In this document: one piece after another, positions 33,666 to 42,394 of the stretch | Layout: each line of letters opens with the position of its first letter | Position numbering within the stretch: position 1 is the stretch's first letter | Assembly: GCA_964649725.1 (NCBI GenBank) | Contig: CAZYTM010000002.1 | Coordinates: 186,001 to 250,000, forward strand | Length of the DNA stretch: 64,000 nucleotides | Direction: 5' to 3' | Source: CAZYTM01 sp964649725 | Lineage (GTDB): Bacteria; Desulfobacterota; Desulfuromonadia; Geobacterales; Geobacteraceae | The notes under the pieces: model-generated | Databases searched by the model: none | Seen by the model: the letters and a program-made list of their open reading frames with translations, nothing else | What the model was told of the DNA's origin: nothing | Position numbers and translations under genes: made by a program

Positions 33666-34810
33666 TTCACCGCCGTAATTGAGTTTTTTATCGTTGTTAC
33701 GATGTATTCCATATCTTCAACATTCAGGTGCGGGCCTACAGGGAGAGCTATGGAAGTCCCACTGATACGGGCTGCCACCTGATATGTATCATCAGTATAG
33801 CCATACTTGTCTTTGTAGTAGGTAAAGTGGGGGACTGCTCTGGGATAGTAGACACTGGTCCCAACGCCATGCTCTCTAAGAAAGCGGACCATCTCAAAAC
33901 GTTTTGCCGCCAAAGCTTCATTTAGCAAGACAGAGTGGCAATAGTAACTGCTTTCGCACTCATCATTACTTGAGTCGAACAGGGAAATTTCATCTATCTG
34001 CTGCAACCCCTCAGTCAGGGCACGATAGTTCTCCTTACGGATCTTTAAAAATGATTCCATCCGTTTCAGTTGTTGAATGCCAAGAGTCGCCTCTATCTCG
34101 TTCATGCGGTAATTGTAACCGAGCATAGTAACATCATATACTCCAGGTACAGTTCGTTCACTCACAGTACGGTCGACACCGAAGGCTTTCTGGCGTGTGA
34201 CCTTTTCTGCAACGGCATCGTGTTTCGTGATAAGCATCCCACCTTCGGCAGTAGTCATGTGTTTAACCGGATAAAAAGAGAAACAACCGGCATCACCGTG
34301 AAGCCCTGCGTGGATCCCTTTGTAAGTTGTACCAATGGCTAGGGCACAGTCTTCAACGACAAAAAGGTTGTGCTTCTTTGCGATGGGTATGACCCGATCC
34401 ATTTCAACCGGCATGCCGAGATAATGTACAACCGATATCGCACGGGTACGCCCGGTTATCGCCTTTTCGATCTGCTCGATATCGATATTACCTGTGCGAG
34501 GTTCAGCATCGACAAAAACCGGTTTTGCTCCGCACAACTCAACCGCGTGCGCAGTTGCGGCGTGGGTTTGTGCCGGCACGATAACTTCATCCCCAGGACC
34601 AACACCTAGATAAAAATAGCAGAGATGCAGAGATGCCGTACAACTGGAAGTTGAAATGGCATTGGGGGCATGGGTATACTCGGCAAAAGCCTGTTCAAAT
34701 TCTTTGGCTAGAGGTCCATGAACAAGGATGTCACCTTCTAGAACTTGGGCGACAGCCCGTTTCTCCTCAACTCCAATTATCGGCTTGCCGAATGGTATTG
34801 TTCTCATCAT
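33662..34810 (-). CDS. DegT/DnrJ/EryC1/StrS sugar aminotransferase (nonulosonate branch)
   Basis: A 382-residue PLP aminotransferase with PLP lysine 183 in CFSFYPVKHMTTAEGG and Asp154 in VVEDCALAIG. The N-terminus IPFGKPIIGVEEKRAV and IKKHG-like C-terminal GVGTSVYYP segment are typical of LegC/PseC/perosamine synthase relatives. GAGAGGAA precedes two adjacent ATG codons; the second (34807) is equally acceptable. Context with the Gfo/Idh oxidoreductase, the SDR and the GNAT points to a 4-amino (or 3-amino) sugar intermediate for the NeuB-type pathway. Confidence 0.9.
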   Translation of the reverse strand: MMRTIPFGKPIIGVEEKRAVAQVLEGDILVHGPLAKEFEQAFAEYTHAPNAISTSSCTASLHLCYFYLGVGPGDEVIVPAQTHAATAHAVELCGAKPVFVDAEPRTGNIDIEQIEKAITGRTRAISVVHYLGMPVEMDRVIPIAKKHNLFVVEDCALAIGTTYKGIHAGLHGDAGCFSFYPVKHMTTAEGGMLITKHDAVAEKVTRQKAFGVDRTVSERTVPGVYDVTMLGYNYRMNEIEATLGIQQLKRMESFLKIRKENYRALTEGLQQIDEISLFDSSNDECESSYYCHSVLLNEALAAKRFEMVRFLREHGVGTSVYYPRAVPHFTYYKDKYGYTDDTYQVAARISGTSIALPVGPHLNVEDMEYIVTTIKNSITAVK

Positions 34811-34829
34811 TTCCTCTCTAACTTTGGTT

Positions 34830-35834
34830 TCAGATGTATTCTACAGTAACCGGCCTCTGTTCAGTCATTGCCTTTTCCAGAGCAAAACAGACCGACATCG
34901 AGGTAAAAATTTCCTCGGTGGTTATTCCGGCATCACCATCATCAAGGATAGAACTGACAAAATCGGTCAGCAGATCTCCCTTGTGTGTTCCTGGATAGGC
35001 TTCTGTTACAGGCTCAGGATCAACCTGCGGATCCCTGGAGGTATAGAGCAGCCCATCAGGTCTGGCATTTACAAATGTAGCTTGAGTACCATAGACGGTT
35101 AATTGGTGAAAATGCGGGAATACACAGCCGAAATTGGCTGTTACCTTGCCAACAGCGCCACTTTTGAATTTTAGTATCCCTACCACCATGTCATTAAAGC
35201 GAAAACCAGACCCACGTGAGGCTATGTTATTACCGTACGCACTCACCTCGACGACTTCGTCTCCAGTCAGCCAAAGAAGCAGATCTACAACATGGATTCC
35301 ACCACCATAAAGAATAGAATAGAACTCCAGGCTGCCACGCCAACCATCAACTATCTTCTGTAATCTGCCATAATTATAATCGGCCTCAACATGAAAAATA
35401 TCGCCCATCCTGCCCGAACGGATCATCTCCCGCAAGCGGATGAAACGGGGGGATTTCCTCAAAATCAGATTTGACGATATGCGCAGCTCAGGCTTTTCTT
35501 CCAGCAACTTGCGAATATGCTGCGCCTCATGCGCATGCATGCAAAATGGTTTCTCGACAAAGATATGTTTCCCTGACGCGATAGCTCGAACTATCTGCTC
35601 ATAATGACAATCATCGTAAGATGCAATCGAAACGATATCGATATCAGGGTCATCAAGCAAAGCAGTTGCATCATCTACAATGGCGCAATCAGGATATCTC
35701 TCATGTGCCATATATCGTTTTGCAGAGTCAATATCACATAAGGAAACAACCTTACAGTCAGGGTGACGCTCAAAACCCTCTACATGCTGTTCTCCAACGC
35801 CCAGACCAATTATTCCTGCATTAAGCCTGGCCAT
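34830..35834 (-). CDS. Gfo/Idh/MocA-family oxidoreductase
   Basis: A 334-residue NAD(P)-dependent oxidoreductase. The N-terminal Rossmann domain has IIGLGVGEQHVEGF, VSIASYDDCHYEQI and the catalytic-lysine motif FVEKPFCMH. The C-terminal alpha/beta domain includes GGGIHVVDLLLWLTGDEV, where the conserved His contacts substrate. It is probably the oxidase that prepares a 3-keto or other keto sugar for the aminotransferase 19 bases downstream. It is clearly different from the GnnA candidate at 53.8 kb. Confidence 0.87.
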   Translation of the reverse strand: MARLNAGIIGLGVGEQHVEGFERHPDCKVVSLCDIDSAKRYMAHERYPDCAIVDDATALLDDPDIDIVSIASYDDCHYEQIVRAIASGKHIFVEKPFCMHAHEAQHIRKLLEEKPELRISSNLILRKSPRFIRLREMIRSGRMGDIFHVEADYNYGRLQKIVDGWRGSLEFYSILYGGGIHVVDLLLWLTGDEVVEVSAYGNNIASRGSGFRFNDMVVGILKFKSGAVGKVTANFGCVFPHFHQLTVYGTQATFVNARPDGLLYTSRDPQVDPEPVTEAYPGTHKGDLLTDFVSSILDDGDAGITTEEIFTSMSVCFALEKAMTEQRPVTVEYI

Positions 35835-35838
35835 ATCT

Positions 35839-36528
35839 CTATTTCACACCAACAGAGTCAGACAAAGCCATGACTTCTGTGAAAGTATATTCCCAATGTG
35901 GTCGCTCCATAACTGAGATCACAGCGTCAAATAAACGCATTTCTTCAGGAGTATCTACCGAGAGTTGCACATCCCCATATTCTGCACCTGACTCAAAATT
36001 CAGAATCTTGAATTTGTTCGAATTATCATAAAAATATTTTGTCACATGTTCAACTTCTTCACTGGTTGACATCTGCTTGTAAACATCAAGAAAAGTTGAA
36101 GAGCGTACCACTTCCACAGACTCTCCTTTAGGAAAGGTACGTCTGGAAACATTGGTTACCAGATCGTAATCTCCTGTCCGGAATAGTTCTACCCCATAGT
36201 CGACCAAGCGAAAATCAAGAAGCGGGCTGTCCCCGTTGACTCTGACAAATGCGTCGCAGTTTACTGTTTGCACAACCTGGGAAAATCGTCCCGCAACATC
36301 ATCAAGGGGCCCCCTGCAGCAGGGAACCCCTTTTTCCGCACAGAACATTGCTATCGGGTCATCACTTACTTCCTTTGAGGTCGCGAGCATAATGCCGTCG
36401 AGTAGCTGGCAGTGAGCAAGTTTCTCAATGAGATACTGCAGCATCGGCTTGTTCTTAATCAGATGAAGGCTCTTGCCAGGAAACCGCATAGAATTCATCC
36501 GAGCTTGGATTATCGCGTATATAGTCAT
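35839..36528 (-). CDS. SpsF/NeuA-like cytidylyltransferase family protein
   Basis: A 229-residue nucleotidyltransferase-fold protein. The N-terminus IIQARMNSMRFPGKSL is the SpsF-type signature, followed by RVNGDSPLLD and VQLSVDTPEEMRLFD. It is related to CMP-sialate and CMP-Kdo synthetases but shorter and without the R-X-G-S-K-X-X-P-X-K-N loop of classical NeuA. In this module it is the only candidate for activating the NeuB product with CTP. A good sigma-70-like promoter lies about 145 to 170 bases upstream of its ATG, so it may be the first gene of a transcript. Confidence 0.82.
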   Translation of the reverse strand: MTIYAIIQARMNSMRFPGKSLHLIKNKPMLQYLIEKLAHCQLLDGIMLATSKEVSDDPIAMFCAEKGVPCCRGPLDDVAGRFSQVVQTVNCDAFVRVNGDSPLLDFRLVDYGVELFRTGDYDLVTNVSRRTFPKGESVEVVRSSTFLDVYKQMSTSEEVEHVTKYFYDNSNKFKILNFESGAEYGDVQLSVDTPEEMRLFDAVISVMERPHWEYTFTEVMALSDSVGVK

Positions 36529-36671
36529 TTAATCAATGTGATATTTGTATTAGAATAATACGATATAAGACGGCAACAATTTAATATTTTATATTGATAC
36601 AATTTATTTTGTTTGTCTACTCATTAATTCGCGCAAGTGCCTGATCAATGATAAGCTTCTTCAAATGATGC

Positions 36672-36700
36672 ACTATATAAATCGAATGGTTGCATATCAA
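36672..36700 (-). promoter_or_regulatory. putative sigma-70 promoter of the nonulosonate-like module
   Basis: On the minus strand TTGATA (36700 to 36695) and TATAGT (36677 to 36672) are separated by exactly 17 bases. Each box matches the consensus at five of six positions. It lies in the 264-base AT-rich spacer between the UDP-sugar epimerase gene and the SpsF-like gene, the second widest non-coding gap class in the window, and points toward the glycan island. The rest of that spacer shows no gene, only the inverted repeat at 36761 to 36795. Prediction by eye only. Confidence 0.4.
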
Positions 36701-36760
36701 TAATAAATTTTATCCTCGTCCCGATGGACCGCGATGATCAGCTGCAACTAGTCATGTAAC

Positions 36761-36795
36761 TGAACTTGAGATGACTTCATCTACCTTCAAGTTCA
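36761..36795. repeat. nested inverted repeat over the 3' end of the epimerase gene
   Basis: Perfect 9-base arms TGAACTTGA (36761 to 36769) and TCAAGTTCA (36787 to 36795) enclose a second small hairpin, GATGA/TCATC. The outer arm contains the stop codon of the epimerase gene (36793 to 36795). No T-run follows on the minus strand, so it is not a classical terminator; it could mark the 3' end of the transcript or protect it from decay. Confidence 0.6.
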
Positions 36796-37806
36796 CCGAA
36801 CAGCGTAATACTCCTTGTACCATTCGACAAACCTACCAATTCCTTCTTCAATAGAAGTGGCAGGCTTGAACCCCACATCACGTATCAGGTCATCGACATC
36901 GGCATAGGCTGCAGGAACATCTCCTGCCTGTATCGGAAGCAGATTCTTCACCGCCTTTTTCCCCAGGAATCGTTCCAGTGTCTCGATAAAATATAACAAC
37001 TCCACCGGGTTGTTGTTCCCAATATTGTATATACGATAGGGAGCGTAGCTTGTACCAGGATCTGGATTTTCACCGCACCAGGAAATGTCGGCTGCTGGCA
37101 AGGTATCCGTTGTCCGCAGCACCCCTTCGACAATATCATCGATATAGGTAAAATCACGCTTCATACGTCCATAATTAAATACATCGATAGCCTTTCCTTC
37201 AAGGATCGCCTTACTGAAAATAAACAGGGCCATATCCGGCCTTCCCCAGGGGCCATAAACTGAAAAAAAACGGAGACCGGTCGTCGGCAGATTGTAGAGG
37301 CTGGAATAGGAGTGTGCCATCAATTCGTTTGATTTCTTGGTGGCAGCGTATAGAGATACAGGATGGTCGACGTTGTGATGGGTCGAAAAGGGCATGAGTG
37401 TATTTGCCCCGTAAACAGAACTCGATGAGGCATAGACCAAGTGTTTTACCCTGTTGTGACGACACCCCTCCAAAATGTTTATAAAGCCGACCACATTACT
37501 GTTAATATAAGCTTGGGGATTTTGTGTTGAATAGCGCACACCTGCCTGAGCAGCAAGATTAACCACCTTGTCAAACCCTTCATCGGCAAATAGAGACTCG
37601 ATGCCCAAAGTATCCTCAAGCCCCATCTTTACAAACTTGAACCCCTCCCTCTCTTCCAGCTGTTTAAGCCTGTCATACTTGAGGCGCACATCATAATAGT
37701 CATTGACATTATCAATACCTACAACTACATCACCTCTATCTAACAGGCGTTTAGAAAGATGAAATCCTATAAATCCAGCGGCACCAGTGACAAGTATCTT
37801 TGTCAT
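36793..37806 (-). CDS. UDP-uronic acid 4-epimerase (UDP-glucuronate 4-epimerase family)
   Basis: A 337-residue SDR. It has the NAD loop TGAAGFIGFHLS, NDYYDVRLKYDRL in place of the usual GalE loop (diagnostic of UDP-glucuronate 4-epimerases), AAQAGVRYS, YASSSSVYG, the catalytic YAATK and FSVYGPWGRPDMA. It lies 2 bases after a TviB-like UDP-GlcNAc dehydrogenase gene, so it probably converts UDP-glucuronate or UDP-N-acetylglucosaminuronate to the galacto form. Neither gene has a strong alternative start. Confidence 0.9.
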   Translation of the reverse strand: MTKILVTGAAGFIGFHLSKRLLDRGDVVVGIDNVNDYYDVRLKYDRLKQLEEREGFKFVKMGLEDTLGIESLFADEGFDKVVNLAAQAGVRYSTQNPQAYINSNVVGFINILEGCRHNRVKHLVYASSSSVYGANTLMPFSTHHNVDHPVSLYAATKKSNELMAHSYSSLYNLPTTGLRFFSVYGPWGRPDMALFIFSKAILEGKAIDVFNYGRMKRDFTYIDDIVEGVLRTTDTLPAADISWCGENPDPGTSYAPYRIYNIGNNNPVELLYFIETLERFLGKKAVKNLLPIQAGDVPAAYADVDDLIRDVGFKPATSIEEGIGRFVEWYKEYYAVR

Positions 37807-37808
37807 AC

Positions 37809-39095
37809 CTATAATCTCCAGAACCTGATGCCGGCGTGGTTTATATGTTCGCGATTATAAATACCCTTGACATCAACAATCAAAGGAGCGCCGTTCATCA
37901 TTCCGCGCAGACTATCTAAAGAAAGTTGTCGATACTCCTTATGAGCAACTGCGACAACCATCGCATCAGCCAGCTTCAGTTCTTCAAAAGGGACCAACTT
38001 TACCCCATATTCTCGCTGAGCTTCTAAAGGATCTGCCAATGGGTCACTAACCTGCACCTCAATGCCGTAATCTTCAAGCTCAGTAATAATGTCGATAACT
38101 TTTGAGTTACGCAGGTCGGGGCAATCTTCCTTAAAAGTCAGACCCAGCACCGTCACCACACTCCCCAGCACATTGTGGCCGGCATGGATCATCTCCTTAA
38201 CCGTCCGCTGGGCAATAAATTTTCCCATACCGTCATTGATCCGCCGACCGGCCAGGATGACCTGCGGGATATAGCCAACCTTTTCCGCCATATGGGTGAG
38301 ATAATAGGGGTCAACGCCGATACAGTGGCCTCCTACCAGACCGGGAGAGAATCTGAGAAAATTCCATTTGGTCCCGGCCGCTGCAAGAACATCGTTGGTG
38401 TCAATCCCCAGCCGGTCGAAAATAAGCGCCAGTTCGTTCATCAAGGCGATGTTCAGGTCACGCTGGGTATTTTCGATGACCTTGGCCGCCTCGGCCACCT
38501 TGATAGTCGGAGCCCGATGTACGCCGGCAGTCACTACCGATTCGTAGACCTGCGCCACGATCTCCAGTGTTGCAGCATCCTGGCCTGCAACAACCTTCTT
38601 GATCTTGGTGAAGGTATGCTCCTTGTCACCCGGATTGATCCGTTCCGGGCTGTAACCGACGGTAAAATCACGTCCAGCGGTAAGCCCCGAAATCCGTTCG
38701 AGGATCGGCAGACATTCATCCTCGGTCACGCCGGGATAGACAGTCGATTCATAGACTACGATATCACCATATTTCAAAGCCTGGCCGACCGTTTCCGAGG
38801 CCCGCAGCATCGGCGTCAGATCAGGTTGATTGGCATCATCCACCGGTGTAGGCACGGCCACGATATGAAAATCGGCCTCCCTTAACTCAGCGAAACTGGA
38901 GGTAAAGCAGATATCCGCACTTTTCAGCTCTGCAGCAGTGACCTCGCCGGTCCTGTCATAACCTTCTTTGAGTTCATCTATCCTTTGCTTATTGATATCA
39001 AAACCGATTGTCCGCCCCTGTTTGCCAAAGGCGACGGCAACAGGAAGGCCTACATAGCCGAGTCCGATTACCGAAACGATTCTCTTGGTCGTCAA
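37809..39095 (-). CDS. tviB: UDP-N-acetyl-D-glucosamine 6-dehydrogenase (TviB/WbpA family)
   Basis: A 428-residue UDP-sugar 6-dehydrogenase, oxidising C6 of UDP-GlcNAc (or UDP-GalNAc) to the uronic acid. It has the NAD loop IGLGYVGLPVA, VPTPVDDANQPDL, YSPERINPGDKEH, NTQRDLNIAL and the active-site Cys in GGHCIGVDPYY; it aligns by eye very closely with Vi-antigen TviB. The start is TTG with GAGGTG about six bases upstream; no ATG is available nearby. It probably feeds the adjacent 4-epimerase to give UDP-GalNAcA, a substrate for the AsnB-type amidotransferases. Confidence 0.92.
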   Translation of the reverse strand: MTTKRIVSVIGLGYVGLPVAVAFGKQGRTIGFDINKQRIDELKEGYDRTGEVTAAELKSADICFTSSFAELREADFHIVAVPTPVDDANQPDLTPMLRASETVGQALKYGDIVVYESTVYPGVTEDECLPILERISGLTAGRDFTVGYSPERINPGDKEHTFTKIKKVVAGQDAATLEIVAQVYESVVTAGVHRAPTIKVAEAAKVIENTQRDLNIALMNELALIFDRLGIDTNDVLAAAGTKWNFLRFSPGLVGGHCIGVDPYYLTHMAEKVGYIPQVILAGRRINDGMGKFIAQRTVKEMIHAGHNVLGSVVTVLGLTFKEDCPDLRNSKVIDIITELEDYGIEVQVSDPLADPLEAQREYGVKLVPFEELKLADAMVVAVAHKEYRQLSLDSLRGMMNGAPLIVDVKGIYNREHINHAGIRFWRL

Positions 39096-39155
39096 ATTAC
39101 ACCTCTCAACTGCATAATTATGCCAGCAAATGTTTTATTCTGTGAGTCGTTATTC

Positions 39156-39183
39156 ATATTACAAAAGTGTTAATATACAGCAA
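39156..39183 (-). promoter_or_regulatory. putative promoter upstream of the uronate and glycan genes
   Basis: On the minus strand TTGCTG (39183 to 39178) and TAATAT (39161 to 39156) are separated by 16 bases. They lie in the 196-base spacer before the TTG start of the dehydrogenase gene, where base composition changes from the GC-richer core genes to the AT-richer island. A hairpin (CTCC-TATC / GATAGGAG) at about 39243 to 39260 sits just upstream. No small gene is visible in the spacer. Spacing and boxes are only fair. Confidence 0.3.
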
Positions 39184-39291
39184 AATCAATCTGATATCAA
39201 TTCAATTCAAAAACAAAGCGCATCCTTCCTTGCTCTACAATTCTCCCTATCTGATAGGAGCTTGACAGGAAAGGGTTTAAGCATCAGGGTA

Positions 39292-40158
39292 TCATCGTAA
39301 CAGCTTGTAATGCTTTTTCCCCAGTTCCAGACCAAAGAGCCGCTCCAGTTTCATCGTCGTCCGATAACGGCGATCCTTTTTTGTCAGCTGATAATGCGGA
39401 TCGGCCCGGAACAGTCCCGGCGTATCCTTTGGCAGCCACTCTGCCATGATCGCGGGATGAGTCCCACGGTACTCCTGCAGCACGGCCTGATCGATCTGTG
39501 TATAGTCGACCTGCTTCGGGGCGTTCCCCCAGTATTTCTCCACCTTCTGCTGCCGCTCGTTCATCTGCTCTTCGCTACGCACCCAGCCGTAATGGAATAT
39601 CCTGCCGTTGGCCGGTTTGACCCGCGGATAGCGGGCCCGGCGATTGGTATCGAGGACGACAAAGAACTGGGCATCAGAAGGGGAGAATATCTTGATGGTG
39701 TTCCGCACGATCCGCACCTCGCGCCGGTACCAACCCGGACTGCAGGCCTGGGTCTGGTGGTTGCCATAGAGATGGACATAATCGAAGAGCAACGCCTCGA
39801 CGTTGCTGTCGTGCAGGTTAGCCTCCATGGCGGCTCTTATCGCCGGCAGATCCTCCTCATGGATCACTTCGTCACCCTGGATATAAAAGGCCCAGTCACC
39901 ACTGCAGTTGAACAGGGCGATATTGGTCTGCTGGCTGTAGACAAAGCCGCGCACCTGCATCGCTTCATTCCAGCTGTTCTCAATTATCCTGATCTTCGCA
40001 TCAGCGATGCTCCTTACCTGCTCCAGCGTGTCATCCTCGCACGGGCCGACATTGATGATGAATTCGTCGCACAACGGCAGGACCGAGCGGATCGACTGGA
40101 GAAACGGATACCCCAGTTTGTGGGCATTGCGCAAAAATGTGAAGCCGCTTACCTTCAT
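39292..40158 (-). CDS. glycosyltransferase family 2-like protein
   Basis: A 288-residue GT-A protein. The N-terminus MKVSGFTFLRNAHKLGYPF and DEFIINVGPCEDDT are those of a GT2 subgroup common beside heptosyltransferase genes; FYIQGDEVIHEEDL supplies the acidic metal-binding site. It overlaps the GT9 gene upstream by 4 bases (ATGA), tying it to the core operon. It probably adds a sugar to the outer LPS core; specificity unknown. It is the last gene on the GC-rich side of the composition change. Confidence 0.82.
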   Translation of the reverse strand: MKVSGFTFLRNAHKLGYPFLQSIRSVLPLCDEFIINVGPCEDDTLEQVRSIADAKIRIIENSWNEAMQVRGFVYSQQTNIALFNCSGDWAFYIQGDEVIHEEDLPAIRAAMEANLHDSNVEALLFDYVHLYGNHQTQACSPGWYRREVRIVRNTIKIFSPSDAQFFVVLDTNRRARYPRVKPANGRIFHYGWVRSEEQMNERQQKVEKYWGNAPKQVDYTQIDQAVLQEYRGTHPAIMAEWLPKDTPGLFRADPHYQLTKKDRRYRTTMKLERLFGLELGKKHYKLLR

Positions 40159-41288
40159 GATTGCACCTTTCTCTCTCCGGGGAGCAGTTCGGCTACCCCC
40201 TCCAGGACCTCAGCCAGAGTGATAGCCTGCAGGCATTCACTGTCATGATATTTGTCGACACAACCCATTTTGCCGCACGGGACGCAGTCCCGCTCACTCT
40301 GCAGCAAAACGATATTGCCGCTGCGACGTCGCCCCTTCCCGGCCAGATAGACATCCTCAAGCGCAGTCTGGTTGTCCCATGGCCCCCAGCGGGTCGCTGG
40401 CGTCGGGCCAAAGAGCGCCACCATAGGTATCCCGGTGGTAGCAGCCAGATGACTGATAGCCGTGTCGAGCCCGACATAGAGGGTTGCCCTGGCAAGCAGC
40501 GACGCCATCTGGTTAAGGGTGAATCCGCCGGCAATGGTGACTGGCGGTACCCGACAGGCAGCAACACTCTCCTGCAACTGGGCGACCTCGTCCGGATGGG
40601 GGGAAGAGGTCCAGACCGGTTGCAGCTGATACTCCCCGGCCAATCGATCACTGAGCGCGACAAAACGCTCCATGTCCCAGAATTTGTAACGCCAGCGGGC
40701 AAAGGGATGGATCACGAAGAATCCATTTGTGACACCGTTCTTCTGCAGGGTATCAGTCACCTTCAGCGCATCCGCCTCATCCCAGAAGATGCGCACATCC
40801 AGTCGCTGTACCGGGATACCTAACGCCTCGGCGACCTCCTGGCAGAGCCGTACTACATGCCTCTCCTGGCTAAATGGCAGCGGATGGGTAAAGAAGAGCC
40901 GCTGCCAGAGGCTCTTCAAGCCGGAAACTGGCAGATAGAAACCGACCCGCACCTGTCGTCCTGCCAGCAGCACCGCTATATTACTCCGGTCCGAGGCGCT
41001 GAGGCTGATGGCCATGTCATAGCGACGCATGATCCGGCCGATATAACCCTTCCCCCCCTGGGTCTTCTCGTTCCGGTCCACATCGATAGCTTCGGAATAG
41101 ATTACCTGCCGCACCCGCGGGTCCTTTTCCAGGAACTCACCGGTCTTGACATTGACCAGCAGGTCGATCGCCGCTTCCGGGTAGGCTGCATGGAGGATAC
41201 CGATCAGCGGAGTGGTGAGGATGACATCACCGATCAGGCGCAGATTGGCGATCAGTATCGTTCTGGGTGGCATAATACTGTTCTTCAT
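40155..41288 (-). CDS. GT9 heptosyltransferase-like glycosyltransferase
   Basis: A GT-B enzyme of about 377 residues in the heptosyltransferase family. IANLRLIGDVILTTPLIGIL is the acceptor-side signature, and LYVGLDTAISHLAATTGIPMVALFG the donor-side signature (D-T-A in place of D-S-G). A C-terminal CVPCGKMGC plus later Cys is shared with the other three GT9 proteins here. The ATG at 41288 overlaps the preceding stop (ATGA) and has GAGAG eight bases upstream; an earlier in-frame start lies inside the neighbour. It probably adds a third or later heptose (WaaQ-like role). Confidence 0.87.
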   Translation of the reverse strand: MKNSIMPPRTILIANLRLIGDVILTTPLIGILHAAYPEAAIDLLVNVKTGEFLEKDPRVRQVIYSEAIDVDRNEKTQGGKGYIGRIMRRYDMAISLSASDRSNIAVLLAGRQVRVGFYLPVSGLKSLWQRLFFTHPLPFSQERHVVRLCQEVAEALGIPVQRLDVRIFWDEADALKVTDTLQKNGVTNGFFVIHPFARWRYKFWDMERFVALSDRLAGEYQLQPVWTSSPHPDEVAQLQESVAACRVPPVTIAGGFTLNQMASLLARATLYVGLDTAISHLAATTGIPMVALFGPTPATRWGPWDNQTALEDVYLAGKGRRRSGNIVLLQSERDCVPCGKMGCVDKYHDSECLQAITLAEVLEGVAELLPGERKVQS

Positions 41289-42394
41289 AACAACTCTCTC
41301 GACTGACATACATTCTTGCCCCAGTTGACGAGACGCTCCATGACCTGCTCCGGCGTAATGGCCGCGGTACAGGCACAGGGGCCACCGGGGAGATCAGCCG
41401 GACATTTTTCCCCACCAGGCTGGCAACGGTGCGGCAGGCAGAGATATTCACCTTTTCTGCCGACCGGCCCCCAGTGTGCCGGGTCGATGCCGTCACGGGG
41501 GGGGAATATCCCCAGGGCATGTATCCCCATTGCCGCTGCGACATGGAGCGGACCGGTACCGCTGGCGACCAGACCGTCCACCCTGCCGAGCAGCGCAAAG
41601 AGCTGTGGCAGCGAAAGACGACCGGTGAGGTCGACGACATTCGGCAGCGCAAAGAGTTCCGGGACTTCACTGTGCAGCTCTGCACCTTCAGCGGCAACAC
41701 CGGTGATGAACAGCTTGAATCGTTCGGCCGGCAGCATCATGGCCAGCGCAGCATAGTGACCGGCCGGCCATTCCCGCCCGTTCCTGTTCGATTTGGGATG
41801 AAAGACCAGATTCAAGCTGAGCGGATCGAGCATACGGTCGATTTCCGCAGCCAGAATCTCCTGGCGCGTCAGGCCGAAGTAGCCAGATATATCGGTCAGC
41901 GGATATTGAACCGGCAGGCCGAGTCCGGCCAAGTGCTCCAGATTGAAGTCGATCTCGTGCCGTTTATAGTCGCGGCGGCTGTAGCAGACAAAGCGGTTGC
42001 AGTAACGCCAGATATTCGGTCGGCGCAGGTTGCCGACGCGCAATGGCACGCCGGCTTGAAAGGCCACTGCAGCAAGCCGCCGGTCCGGGAAAGGGTTGAG
42101 TAATATGTCGACCGGCAGCCTCGTAAGGAGAGCCGGATCGGCAATTACCGCATCACTTTCGAGAAACAGGTCGATATGCTCGCAGCAATCGATAAGCGGC
42201 TGCACATAGGTCCTACCGATAAAGCAGATCTTCAGTTCCGGCCAGGTAGCCTTGAGAATACCGGCCAGCGGCAGAGTGGCTACCGCGTCACCAAGATGCA
42301 TCGGCTGGGCGATAGCGAGCCAGCGTGCATCTTCCACCCGGCAGAGCGGAAAAAGTCTGTCGAGCCAGCGCAATGATCTATTCAGCAGCGTCAC
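41285..42394 (-). CDS. GT9 heptosyltransferase-like glycosyltransferase with Cys-rich tail
   Basis: A 369-residue GT9 protein. MHLGDAVATLPLAGIL and DGLVASGTGPLHVAAAMG mark the family; the nucleotide-phosphate site reads SGTGPLH, as in ADP-heptose transferases. The C-terminal region is unusually Cys-rich, with six Cys between about residue 318 and 363. The start is GTG, overlapping the WaaE-like gene stop (GTGA). It probably transfers heptose or another sugar to the inner core; exact role unknown. Confidence 0.85.
   Translation of the reverse strand: MTLLNRSLRWLDRLFPLCRVEDARWLAIAQPMHLGDAVATLPLAGILKATWPELKICFIGRTYVQPLIDCCEHIDLFLESDAVIADPALLTRLPVDILLNPFPDRRLAAVAFQAGVPLRVGNLRRPNIWRYCNRFVCYSRRDYKRHEIDFNLEHLAGLGLPVQYPLTDISGYFGLTRQEILAAEIDRMLDPLSLNLVFHPKSNRNGREWPAGHYAALAMMLPAERFKLFITGVAAEGAELHSEVPELFALPNVVDLTGRLSLPQLFALLGRVDGLVASGTGPLHVAAAMGIHALGIFPPRDGIDPAHWGPVGRKGEYLCLPHRCQPGGEKCPADLPGGPCACTAAITPEQVMERLVNWGKNVCQSRELL

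Noticed and set aside
39096..39291. JUMPstart/ops element upstream of the glycan island
   Set aside because: No GGCGGTAGC-type sequence is visible on the transcribed strand in this spacer.
39310..40248. Plus-strand open frame of about 310 codons opposite the GT2 gene
   Set aside because: Shadow of a coding gene with clear glycosyltransferase motifs; no domain features in the antisense product.
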